Assembly (NCBI GenBank): GCA_947179485.1
Contig: OX359246.1
Span: 62,001-126,000 of the forward strand
DNA from: Allacma fusca
Taxonomy: Eukaryota; Arthropoda; Collembola; Symphypleona; Sminthuridae
DNA: 64,000 nucleotides
Reading direction: 5' to 3'
Every line of letters begins with the position of its first letter. Position 1 is the first letter of the stretch. Below, in pieces: positions 43,972 through 54,149 of this stretch. The notes under the pieces were generated by a model. The model saw nothing but the letters and a program-made list of their open reading frames with translations, was not told the origin of the DNA and ran no database searches. The position numbers and the translations under genes were made by a program.

Positions 43972-44842
43972 AGATTCAATTGTACAGTAGAGGGGTGTAC
44001 AAGGTCCTTCCCAACAAGACAGGGGAAAGCAACACATAAAGAAAGCCCACGCGATGGTGGCGAACGCGCTTGTGAATGTGGAACGTAGCAAAGGAAGTTG
44101 GACTGAAGAAGAGGAGCACCTACTAATTGAAAGAATATATGAAGTAAAGAAGGGTCAAGCGGCTATCCGCCCGGTTGAGCTGGCCAGAAGTTTAGCGCAG
44201 GAATATATCGAAGGAAACAAGCGCTACCAACGTAAGGAAGACGGTTATCGAGGGAGAATCCGCAGTGTCGCATTTGCGACTTAATACGAGACATAAAACT
44301 GAGATGAAGCCTATTGAGACTGAGCAACAAGCGAACGTTGAGGGAAACATTGGGGAAGAGGAGCAAAGCGTCAGTTCATAAAATAGCTAGGAAACTGACG
44401 TAGGTTTTGAAATAGAACAAATTGGAGGTAACGAATCCGGCCAGTTGGGGGTAGACAGGTTCCATGTCCATATGTGCCCGACTCTCATATACTACGAGGG
44501 GCACTGCAATCTTACTTAGTTCAGCCATGTAAACACAAATACCATGAAGAGGAAATGATGGACGTAGTAAGAGCAGGTCTCAGAGATCGAGGCTCAATCT
44601 GCGAAAGACTCGGAAGCTACCTTGCAAGCCTTTTTACACACGGGAAAATCCTTCTAGCTGAAGATGGACTGGGGTAAAATGCCGTTGATCTGACATGACC
44701 CGTTTGCCCGAGTAGTCGAGCCACCCAGGAGCCTGGAAGCCGCCGCTAAAAACGCGGTACCATGGCATCCAGTGGCCCTTCCCTAGTTGGAACCTTACCG
44801 AAGGGTCGTCGACAAAAGCGTTTTGGAAGGTCGTTTAAATGC
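43972..44842 (+). pseudogene. R2-like protein N-terminus: C2H2 finger and Myb domain
   Basis: CTVEGCTRSFPTRQGKATH starts at 43981 and, across a frame change, completes a C-x4-C-x12-H-x3-H finger. GSWTEEEEHLLIERIYEVK follows at about 44098, with the Trp and acidic run of a Myb/SANT-type helix, then EGNKRYQRKEDGYRGRI. A spacer with PCKHKYHEEEMMDVVRAGLRD reaches SLFTHGK and the linker (HDPFARVVEPPRSLEAA). Zinc finger plus Myb are the target-recognition part in R2-type elements. There are stops near 44282 and 44675, and it is truncated at 44842 before the RT. Confidence 0.75.
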
Positions 44843-44854
44843 CAAGACGTTAGG

Positions 44855-45060
44855 TTTAGTAACGCGCATGAATGAAAGCTCGAAGTTTAGACCCCTGGCA
44901 TTTCCAAACGGCTAGGCACCTTGTGCTGCATCTTTTTTCTAAACCAACTCTGGCTTAATAAGTTCATGAAATGTGCAATCGTTGATGACAGCAAGGCTGG
45001 AGCACAAAACCATTTTCTAAAGTGGAAGTCACGAATTTGAGTGTTTTCCCTATTTAACTC
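44855..45060 (+). repeat. ~400-bp tandem repeat, partial unit 3
   Basis: Resumes with AACGCGCATGAATGAAAG, then CCAAACGGCTAG, GTGCTGC, TTTTTTCTAAACCAACTCTG and GTCACGAATTTGAGTG, aligning with the first half of units 1 and 2. It then decays into unrelated sequence. Confidence 0.65.
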
Positions 45061-45124
45061 CGTTTCCTCACTTACTCGGTGAGGGAGTGGAACGGCGTTG
45101 AGTGAATTGAGCTCATACAAAACA

Positions 45125-45435
45125 CAAATCAACTCTCATGTTCAGACTTTGGTTGGACACGCTAGAGGGTTGAATGGAGTTTTCAGAAATGGTCAAGTTC
45201 GTGTTATGGTCAAGTTGATAAATATTTATAATTTGTTTATTCATGTCATGGTCAGGAAATATATAAACTTGATACTTAAATTTAACTAAGCATCATGGTC
45301 AGGTTGGAAACTACTTGAGGGTCAGGTCATGGTCATGGTCAAGTCTGATCATGTAAAAACTTGACCATGAACAATGAGTATTTCATGTACAGATTCAAGT
45401 AAAATAAAACTGCCCATGTCATGGACACGGTGTTT
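45125..45435. repeat. CATGGTCAAGT-rich subterminal-like repeat
   Basis: Clusters of ATGGTCAAGT, TCATGGTCA and ACTTGACCATGA. The same vocabulary occurs at 61630-61925. It resembles the subterminal repeats of hAT elements, but no ends or target duplication were defined here. Confidence 0.5.
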
Positions 45436-45789
45436 CACACTTCTTATTGTTTTTTTCCAACAAATTTAAACTCATGCTTGACCTAAAAATTTGGCTGCAA
45501 TTAAATTTTAACCTGTTGTAACATCTGGCAACAATAATATTTGCTTCAATAAATAAGACCGAATGATAAATCGTTTTCAGATAAAAATTTGTTTTGCTAA
45601 AAATTGACTTGAATACTACTTACACTTTTGAGAAAACAAGATATTAAATTACTTTAAGCATAAACATGTATTAATATACAATGATTTTCCTACATACTGA
45701 ATTCCTCTTGGTTAGCATTCTTTTTATTGAAATGCTTAAATTTTAACTTTTCTTTTATTACATTTTCATTACGTAGTAGCACAGGTGTG

Positions 45790-46045
45790 GACTATTTAGA
45801 AATGTTGTATTTGAAATAAAATTTGAAATAGATTTTGTGTTGTGTATTTGGTATTTTTGTAGCGTTAATTGTTTAAGGTATTCTGGATTTTGTAATTTGT
45901 CAGCACCAACTTGTCTAATGTATTTTGCAATTCAAATTTTGAGTCTTACGAGCGTGAGATTATTTTGTATTTACTTATCTTATAAAATTTACCCACCTCG
46001 TATTTTAAATTCTAAATATAGTTTTAAAATACGTGACGGGTAATT
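45790..46045. repeat. Decayed GTATTTTGTA-type hAT fragment
   Basis: TGTATTTGGTATTTTTGTAG, GTATTCTGGATTTTGTAATT and TATTTTGTATTTACTT words match the subterminal regions of 38627-39484. Ends not found. Confidence 0.45.
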
Positions 46046-46049
46046 TCCA

Positions 46050-47460
46050 AGGTCGTCTGAGAACTATAACGTTCCTTCACTTGGGGTCACGTTAATTTAC
46101 TTTATTACATAAATGAACAGCTCTAAAGTCTAATAACATGCAGTTACCTTACGTAGGTCGTTTCATTTTTAAATAGTATTTTTTACAAAGATGATTTTTA
46201 CTGATTCCCAAAAACTAGAATTTTCAACTTTTGAAACAAATTCGTTGAATCAAAACTTTTGAAACAAAGGCTATGCGTAGACATACACTTATCCACTTGA
46301 AGAAAATGATTCAAGGATTACGTCTACACCCTTTGACCAAATCCGAATATTAAGGGCTTACAGTCAATACCAGAATTTCAACAACGTCCATTGATTAACG
46401 TTTATCTGCATCCTGTGTAGTTAACCAGACCTGAAGCTGTTTATACCCAAGTTTTTCGGTGAGTCTGCGGAATTGCCTATCCTAGTACTTTGTTTGTATG
46501 TTGTTTTATTACAGGCCTCCCCCACAACAACTTTGATAACAATTTGCACATGTATCTGCCCAAATATTGCAAGTTAGTGTGCAAAATCTTGTTATGAGAG
46601 ACCAAGGGCGAGCTCTTAAAAATTGATTGTTAAAAAATACGAATTATTGTTGTCATAATCATAACCTTCAATATTCTAGACATAACTTGAAGTCTTTTTA
46701 ATATTAAATTACTAAAACTAACTAAATTATTAGCGCTGGGGAGCAAGAAGCTTTTTTAAATAAGAAGCTTGTCGCAAACTGGAGCGCTACTACTAGGTAC
46801 CGAAATTACTTTTACTACCAACTCCGACAAATACGGTATGTCTCGAGAACATTTCAGACAAAATTCCATAACGTCTATTTCCGCCGACTAAAATTCTCCA
46901 TTTTACTCAGTGCACGGTATTAAACCAACTCTTCTAATTAAATTGACCTGATCAAAACTTTTGAAACCGACGATTAAATGCCCTTGCGAATATTTTCCGG
47001 GCAAAATCAAGGATCCAGAATTTGAGCGTCCTCCCAGACTTTATTTGTTGGGTGTTTTTTATTGAGATAAAGCGACAATTTATCAGTCCACTTTCCGGAA
47101 ACTGCTGTAAACTTTTTAAAGCTGTGAAATTGTATTTTTTAATGTTTGTATTTTCATTTCTCTTAATTACTTTTATTGTTCAACTACTTACTGCAAGCTG
47201 GCAGAATTTGAACCCTTAAATTTAAAACGTTATTTAAAGAATTTACTGCATTAAAACTTGGCTCCACGAAAATTATTGTATAAAAGCAACGCGATGAATC
47301 ATAGGATTTAAATAAGTGAAGTAATGAAAACTCGAAAGGACGGGGCACGTTTCTACAGCATGAGCGTCAGTTGTTCGTTGAATAGACATAGCACCGAATT
47401 TAATAATAAAAATTTCGATTCAGGATTTTGTAATGCGATTTAATATTTCGCACTTAAACT
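46050..47460. other. AT-rich intergenic, nothing recognised
   Basis: No supported gene or defined repeat on either strand. Confidence 0.4.
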
Positions 47461-47461
47461 T

Positions 47462-47520
47462 CCCATTTCGCAAATTTTGCATTTTTCGCAAATTTTGCAT
47501 TTTTCGCAAATTTTTCAATT
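47462..47520. repeat. Short tandem repeat TTTTCGCAAATTTTGCA
   Basis: About three units of CGCAAATTTTGCATTTTT in tandem. Confidence 0.8.
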
Positions 47521-47578
47521 TATTTTTGGATTCTACCGACGTCTGGGGTTACGTTTCACCCACATTGGAGTACCGTAA

Positions 47579-48004
47579 CTAACCGTAACTCATACCATTT
47601 AGAGCGGGGTCCACCACGTACCTCAGGGGTGGGAACGTTCGCCCCTTGGCCTGCGCAACTAACAAAAGTTGCCTGGACGTTACGTGGTTCGGCGTTGTAC
47701 CAACGTAATCAATGAGGCGGATCGAATCTACGACAGTCTGCATGTCCAGGTGCCCCTTCCATGCATCGGCCAGTACCTGGTTATAGTCAGGAACCATGGC
47801 ATTGACAGGGAGTCTCGCAGGCAGAACTCGGACGTAGTCCACTCTCAGTGTCAAAATCACATTTACGTACTCTTCCTCGCTGACACCAAACAGCTCAAGG
47901 AACCAATCAAAGGTCGTTGAAGCTCCGACCCAAGTACCGTGATTTCTGGCCAGCCATGATTTCATTTGGCTCAAGACGTGCCGGAAATGATCAATATTTT
48001 CCAA
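47579..48004 (-). CDS. Orphan 141-residue ORF
   Basis: The best intact reading frame of unknown identity. It starts MENIDHFRHVLSQMKSWLAR and has balanced composition with tryptophans (WVGAST, FDWFLELFGV) and an acidic turn (SEEEYVNVILTLR). A hydrophobic/charged stretch follows, and it ends LRYVVDPALNGMSYG. Codon use is GC-richer than the flanks. A TTGTCAG just upstream (minus strand, about 48005-48011) could be a splice acceptor, so this may be a last exon. No domain was recognised; a captured foreign gene, a viral relic and a lineage-specific host gene are all open. Confidence 0.5.
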   Translation of the reverse strand: MENIDHFRHVLSQMKSWLARNHGTWVGASTTFDWFLELFGVSEEEYVNVILTLRVDYVRVLPARLPVNAMVPDYNQVLADAWKGHLDMQTVVDSIRLIDYVGTTPNHVTSRQLLLVAQAKGRTFPPLRYVVDPALNGMSYG

Positions 48005-48194
48005 CTGACAATACAGGTATTTTTTTGGGAACCCTGGATTTTCAACATGTTATTATGTACATGTTGGAAATCTTTATCCAATTCGATTGGTGACAATCAT
48101 AGCAATGAACGGCCAATGGGAGAGCCAGAAATCCATTTTGAAAATTTCAAGGCTGGTATATATACCGTTAATATTTCGCTTGTACCAACAGTAC

Positions 48195-48372
48195 AAGGAT
48201 GGCCGAGTGGATAGTGCATTGGACCTTATGAGTGCAGGGCATGGGTTCGAATTTTAACTCTTGGCAAAACGTTTTGCCAGGATTTTTTAAATGATTTTGG
48301 CGCTGTGGCTACGCTGTACCACCAAAGTCACAGGCTTGAATCAACCCAGCCAGTTATTATTTTTTAAACGTA
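48195..48372 (+). mobile_element. tRNA-derived SINE
   Basis: An A-box-like TGGCCGAGTGGATAGTGC at about 48202 and a B-box-like GGGTTCGAATTTTAA at about 48242 are spaced as in tRNA genes (Leu/Ser-type head). The acceptor ends do not pair and there is no closed cloverleaf. A ~100-bp body (GCGCTGTGGCTACGCTGTAC) and a TTATTATTTTTTAAA tail follow. Transcription by RNA polymerase III is expected for intact relatives. Confidence 0.68.
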
Positions 48373-48374
48373 TT

Positions 48375-49475
48375 ATCCACAAGTAAGATTAAAATCTCAT
48401 TTCGTGTACATATGGCATGATTAGTTCAATTTTGTGTGGTCATCAATTTATTTTTCGCGTGTATGTGATGTAAACAATAGTAGTGTTTGACCATATTAAC
48501 AATTCCCTTAACAAACCCATCGAGGAGTAATGCTAACCCGTCGGGTTCTCCATGTTATGTACATACTCACGTACATAAAACATTTAGAGCACACATGCAC
48601 ACACAAATTCTGGGAGGGAAAACAAAGCAGTGACTGTCTCACATAGAGTCGTGTTAACCCACCGAGTTTCTCATATGATTAACAATGTGCCCAGAGCCCT
48701 TACTGTGATTCTCCCATATCCAACAAACAACGTTCAAGGGTAAAGTACACTTAGTATTCGATTTCAACGTTCCAAATATACACATATTGTGACTACAAAT
48801 GTATATGGGAGTGTATATATGCATTTAATTTGGGGATAATGTTTGTGTAAAGGCTCCAATTTTGTATCAATTGACACGGCATCAATAAACCAGCAATTAT
48901 AAAGTATCACAGCTCAAATATCTATAGCTGGACTCAAATCCAGAAAAGGGAAATTTCCAAGGGCCTATACTTGAAAATAAGACAGCCTAGACATTTGACA
49001 TTTATTTCTTCATTTCTTCAATATTTCTAGACACAATTGGTGAGCGAGTACTTAAATATACCAAAACAGCTTCAAAATTTGGGGCAGCTATAATAATTTA
49101 GGTTTATTGAAATATTTGACACTTCTCGATAATAAAATCAAGAAATTTGAAATTTAAAATACCAACGCAAAGTTTGGAACTAATTTTGTGCCCAACTCAA
49201 ACCTCTCACACTTTCCTTGTAAACTACTCTGAGAGAGTACTTTGTTGTCCAAAAGCCCCAGCACTCAAAGTTTATGGGTACTTACCAGTCTTATTGATGA
49301 GACCAAGCATTTGAAGTTCAAATTCTCCAGTGATCACTTCCACATTTTTCTCCTGCCTACACGTTTTGAAGTTTGGAATTCTTTAGTTTATTCCTATATT
49401 TCTCTCCTAATTTTGTTTTAAGCTTTAATTCACCACTGAACACTAATATATTCCTCTACTAATTATATTTTTGAT
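48375..49475. other. Intergenic, nothing recognised
   Basis: No supported feature. Confidence 0.4.
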
Positions 49476-49479
49476 AAAA

Positions 49480-50955
49480 TGGAAGGACAAGTCTACGACA
49501 AAGAAACTTTTGTCCTTATTGTGAGTTGGTTATGTCGTTCTTGTAAAACATACTTCCCAGGGGAACGAATACATATTGAGGCATTCAAATATTGTGCATA
49601 ATTGTAAGTTCACAGATGCGCACAAGTGTTTACACCAATACCTGTACAGTGCAAAGTTTAAGTGAAAGCGTTGTTGCTTTTTTGCAAGTACAGCATTAGC
49701 TGGTCATGCGGATAACTGTTGGTACGATGACGAGAGAATTTTTCGCGAGGTTAAGATACCATGTTTGTCAGTCGTGCAATCACGTAATTCCAGGTAAGAG
49801 ATTTTATTTATAAAAACTGCAGTTATAACACTTGAATGTAAAATGATTTGATATATGTTAAACCTCGCATGTGTGGGACTACGTGTTCTTATTGTTTGTT
49901 TAAAAATTATTAGATGTTGGAGAATCCTCATTTAGGTGAAGCTGGTACAACTACTCAGAGTCAAACCCCAGAACCGAAAGCACACTTTTCAGGAGCTGCA
50001 CCAACTGGGAGGATTACAACCCCAGTGTCTCATGAGAGCAAGGAGTTACAACAGCTCTATAAAGACGATACTCTGAATCGTCCTTCTAAAATAGGTACTA
50101 TTTTAATGACTTATGTATTTGTAGATATTGGCAAACTGACTTTTCATTTAGTGACAATTAACAGGAACGCAGAACACATGATATTTCTAACAATTATGTA
50201 ATTTTTACAGATGTAGTCGAAATTGAGTCAAGTGATGAGGAGCACCCAATGAGAGTTAACCCCAAGCAGGATCAGCAAACAAACTGGAAGAATATTATGA
50301 AAAGCCGGGCTGCCATGCAATCACGTAAGCTGTACAAATATTTCCATGATTGAATTTGTAATTTTAAACTACAAAACAGGAGCAACCAAATTCTAATATT
50401 ATTATTAGTAGTAGTATTAAAACAAAATTATTTTAAATACAGACTTAGCCGAAGTATGCAGGACACCTCCTCCTAATTGAAAAGTATGTGAATTTGAATG
50501 TTTTTCCCTGTTAACCATTTTATTTAGATTACTATTACATACACATAAGATGATAGTTGTAACGTGTGCCACTTTTATTTTTTGTATTTATTAGGCTCCG
50601 AAAACACCTACAGCAGAGGTTAAACCCAGCAGAAAAGAGGCACATACTTACCGCATCCTCCTGTATTAGATTTAAAAAAATGCCGTTACCAATTATAGTA
50701 CTTCTGACAATGAATGTTTTACCTGGGCAATAGCGGGCGCCCTGTATAAACGTTATTTAAAAATAAATTTCAGAAAAAATGTAATAACTGCAGCAGAAAT
50801 TGCTGAAAAAAGAAATTGGTATGTTGCAGTTTGTCATATCCTGTGACAATAGATCAAATACCAAAATTCTTGGAAGATAATAAGAGCATCATTCTGAATA
50901 TCTATGTCTAAATGGCTACGAAGAGGTTGATAATAAACTTTTAGTCGACCTTTTT
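49480..50955 (+). pseudogene. Possible Polinton/Maverick-type gene remnant with zinc fingers
   Basis: Plus-strand, exon-like pieces. An ATG at 49480 opens a frame containing CRSCKTYFPGERIH. In the next frame come HNCKFTDAHKCLHQYLYSAK and FFASTALAGHADNCWYDDE, which look like fingers. A segment at 49914-50096 joins in phase, across consensus GT/AG sites, to 50211-50324. This gives a VVEIESSDEE patch, a good SUMO-interaction-motif look-alike, and WKNIMKSRAAMQS. At about 50695-50950, SDNECFTWAIAGALY, then YPVTIDQIPKFLEDNKSII and NGYEEVDNKLLVD resemble a block found upstream of DNA polymerase B in Polinton-related proteins. Stops and frame changes show decay. The family call is from memory of motif style and is tentative. 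Confidence 0.42.
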
Positions 50956-50969
50956 TGGCATTGATTTTC

Positions 50970-51195
50970 AAATTTGTTGGCTTGTTTCAGGGGATATTGT
51001 TATTCAAATAGCGATTTTTAGTTTGGTTGGCAGGGATTTCGCGTCTTGTATGGCAGTTTTGTCTGCCAACAGGGATTTTGATAATCGTTGAATTTTTTTC
51101 AGCAGGGATTTTTGAAATTAGTGAGGACCTCCCAGCAGGGAGATAATATTCAGCAGGGAAATTCAGAAATATTCTTCCAGGGAGATTTACAAGAA
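50970..51195 (+). repeat. CAGGGATTTT-type repeat, copy
   Basis: Aligns with 53905-54145: GGCAGGGATTTCGCGTCTTG, GCCAACAGGG, TTTCAGCAGGGATTTTTGAA, CCAGCAGGGAGATAATA, then CTTCCAGGGAGATTTAC. The minus-strand frame at 50987-51415 crosses this repeat and is not a gene. Confidence 0.72.
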
Positions 51196-51469
51196 TCCAA
51201 CCCTTTGTACACGCTTTCAAATTGGTTTTTAACTTGTATAAATAGCTCAGTATCTTTTGGACAGTAAATCTTTTAAGGTTCGTGTAATTAAACACGATAG
51301 CGGCCGTATTCGGAATTTTAAAAAAGTAATTTTTGTCAAAAGTGTTCAAGTTATATTTTTTCAAATTGGTTTTTCGACAACACTTGTAAAATAACTGGGT
51401 CGATAACTTTTTCAATACAAATAATTAAAGGTTCATGCGAGTAAAAACAAAGAGGCAGTTTTTATAATT

Positions 51470-51600
51470 TAAATGCTTGATAGAATCCATTTCTTTGGTT
51501 TACGTGGTTAATTTTATTAAACAAGCTAAATTATATGCAAGCTTTCGACATCTAACAGACTGTCATCCTCAGGCACTAACAAGCAAGTGGTAGAAAAATT
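51470..51600 (-). repeat. Penelope-terminal-like sequence, copy 1
   Basis: The minus strand reads CCTGAGGATGACAGTCTGTT..GTCGAAAGCTTGC, then TTTAGCTTGTTTAATAAAA. A related segment is at 54825-54930. Paired GATGA..GAAAGCTT blocks followed by TTTAATAAAA are common in terminal regions of Penelope-type elements, but no RT lies nearby. Confidence 0.35.
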
Positions 51601-51989
51601 TGCAATTCGAGAAAAATACATATTTTTTAAAACTCAATTTTCTAGGAATAAACTTTTTTAAGAATAAGTTATAATTTTCTGAATTAAAGGATTCCATGCA
51701 GCGTCTAATAAAAGTCCATCGTTGACGTTCATCAAATTCTTAATAAAAAATGCAAAATGTTTGAATTTTGACTGGAAATCATTAAATGCTTATGAAATTC
51801 GAAAGCGACCGTGCTTGGAATATCAAAAAAGGGTAAGGTTTTTGTTAAATATTGTCAAGGGTACACATCGTCAAACAGTTTTTTTTTGCCGAAACTCTTA
51901 AAATTAATAGATGGATAATAATACCAACTAAAGATCCTTAAAGGCTGATGCGAATATAAACAAAAGCGAACCTATTTGGAATTTAAAAA

Positions 51990-52990
51990 AAAATAATTTT
52001 CTTTAAATAATTTTGTTGGAAAATAATGTATGTGTGAATGTGCAATATGTAAACGGATAGATTTCGAAAGAAATGCCATCATGAGTGAGCACTTCCGGAC
52101 TTCCCCGGCACTTAAGGTCCTGTGCATGCTTCTTTTTCCAACGCCAGGGAGTTACGTCCGTGTTATTAAAATGAAAACGAGTTTGCAAAAGAAAAATATG
52201 CAACTACGTTTATAAGCGAATGTGTATAAACAACCTATTAAAATGTATGTAACTTAGATAACGATTAAATGTGTTGTTGGTCATATTTTTGTGTTTTATG
52301 ATTTTGTTTTTTATGAAACTGGTTGAAATATTATATTGTATGAACAATTTACTATGAACTATAAATTTGAACTACTACCTGGAATGTTTTTGGTGTTTAA
52401 AAATACGATGCTATAAAGGTGAAGCCAGATAATATAAAAAATTGATGCGAAAGATATAAAGAAATTGTATGACTTTAATAATTTTTTTTGGAGTTTTATA
52501 TTTTAGTGCTTTTTTCTTGAAATTCATATTTTAAATGAAAAACCTAAAGAACTAGAATATTCAAACTTACAAACTATCCAGAATATATGCAATGCTTTGT
52601 GCTTTTGTGTTGAATTATAACTGTGAAACCTGATAAGAAATCTAATTTATAAGCGTTTTTACAAACTGCACTTTCCGAAAGCAGCCTGTTACACCCGACG
52701 CCCTTTCTTGAGGTTTCCTATTCCTCGTCTTTTTTGCCAATATGAGACATGTGGCAAGCTCTTTGCCATTGGTGCGTGTACACCGCCTCTTACCATGCAT
52801 ATTTTTTCTCGTCTCGACTCCTCGAGTTGTATGTCAACCTCTTAAAAACTACCAACTGCTTCTTGGGCCTAACAGTGAATTTAATTGGCGGCGTTTTCGA
52901 ACGCAACGGCCCAGCCACTTGTGGCTCCACCACCGAATTTACCTCGGAAGGTTCTACAATGTCCTAATCCTCTGAGGATGCGGATGACTC
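51990..52990. repeat. Dispersed repeat family X, copy 3
   Basis: Aligns with 6870-7465 joined to 8037-8190 (no LINE here) and with 20930-21310. Short frames within it differ from those of the other copies and are not conserved. Confidence 0.6.
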
Positions 52991-52999
52991 TGTTGAGTC

Positions 53000-53900
53000 G
53001 CCAGAGCCATATTCAAATACGCTAGGGTGTACAGTATCCACGGAGTGAATAAAATCTAAGTTGGACATGTCTAGAGGTGCTTCTGCCAAGATGCTTTAGA
53101 AACCTTATGCTCATTTGGCCTAATTGCATTTAATGTTTTGGGATTCGAGGCAGATGGAAAATGCTTGCCAATGGATTTTTGCCTTGCTGCAGTGTCCTCG
53201 CCATGTACGTCTGTGTATGTTTTCCCATTCCCTCGAAAGCCTAGTGTACCAATAAGGAATTGAATCTAGACAGGAAAAATTAGTCTGCGGGCGGACGACC
53301 AATAGACCAGTTTCCTGTCATTTTGGGAACATGTGGGTTTAAGTCTAAAATTAATGATACACTACAATAATCGTGACTAGAGGATAGCACCCACACCTCG
53401 CAATCCTACTCAATCCAAATAAATCTAAACTGAGGGGATACAAACCATCCAGGAGTAGTTCTCAAATGACCTTAGATAAATTAAAATATCAAAAAAGGAT
53501 ATAGCAGTGACCACTCACGTGATAAATATCAGAATACAAATAAATCACCACCTAAAATCAAAAATCTAGAATACAAACAAATACATAAGGATTTGCCGTT
53601 TAAAACAATCCCACTTCGTTTATTCTTCCTTGTCAACTCCCCCGCTGAACAAAAGAAACCACGTACTCTCAAACAACATCGAAACTTTATGCAGAGACTG
53701 CCATAAACCCCTTATTCATTATCTCTCTCTTAATATATCTCTTATCTTCAGCTCCGTCAAATATTCAAACTCCTTCCTTAATACTCCAAGATTCACGATT
53801 CTTAGGCAGGGGTCCGATTTTTGTAGGAAGACGGGAGGAATTTTCCCAGGGAAAAAAATATTTCTGGCAGGTAAAGTCTGAAGGGAAGGGATTTTTAAAA
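53000..53900. other. Intergenic, nothing recognised
   Basis: No supported coding region; the 83-codon frame at 53630 runs into the repeat that follows. Confidence 0.4.
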
Positions 53901-53904
53901 TCGT

Positions 53905-54145
53905 TGACCTTTTTTGTCTATTTGTTGGCGGGTTTCAGGGATTTTTGGCTTGATTTGCCAAATTTGGCAGGTATTTCACGTCTTGGAAAAGATTGTTTTT
54001 GCCAACAGGGGTTTCGAAAATCGTTGATCTTTTTTCAGCAGGGATTTTTGAAATCGTTGAGGATCTACCAGCAGGGAGATAATACTCAGCAGGGAAATTC
54101 ATAAATAATCTTCCAGGGAGATTTACAAAAATCCAACCCCTGTTC
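53905..54145 (+). repeat. CAGGGATTTT-type repeat, copy
   Basis: Second same-strand copy of 50970-51195, and reverse complement of 15430-15690. Repeating word: CAGCAGGGA. Short frames on both strands are by-products. Confidence 0.72.
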
Positions 54146-54149
54146 TTAG

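Larger units (their letters stand above)
42333..44853 (+). mobile_element. R2-like non-LTR retroelement, two partial copies head to tail
   Basis: GC-richer than the flanks. Part A (42368-43915) contains linker and RT. Part B (about 43972-44842) contains a C2H2 zinc finger, a Myb-like domain and the same linker. The linker is thus present twice (42368-42575 and 44631-44842, direct repeats). Normal order is zinc finger, Myb, linker, RT, endonuclease, so the locus is permuted, and the C-terminal endonuclease is missing from both parts. It replaces the continuation of the tandem repeat, which resumes at 44855. Confidence 0.75.

Noticed and set aside
48196..48265. Possible tRNA gene
   Set aside because: A-box and B-box are present, but the acceptor stem does not close and a SINE body and tail follow.
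50987..51415. 142-codon minus-strand ORF
   Set aside because: It crosses the CAGGGATTTT-type repeat, whose other copies give different frames. A second minus frame over 53935-54162 shares the repeat-derived peptide, showing that it is repeat composition.
51540..51585. Hammerhead ribozyme in the Penelope-terminal-like sequence (minus strand)
   Set aside because: GAAA is present but the CUGAUGA core and stem II cannot be formed convincingly; the core reads CTGAGGA.
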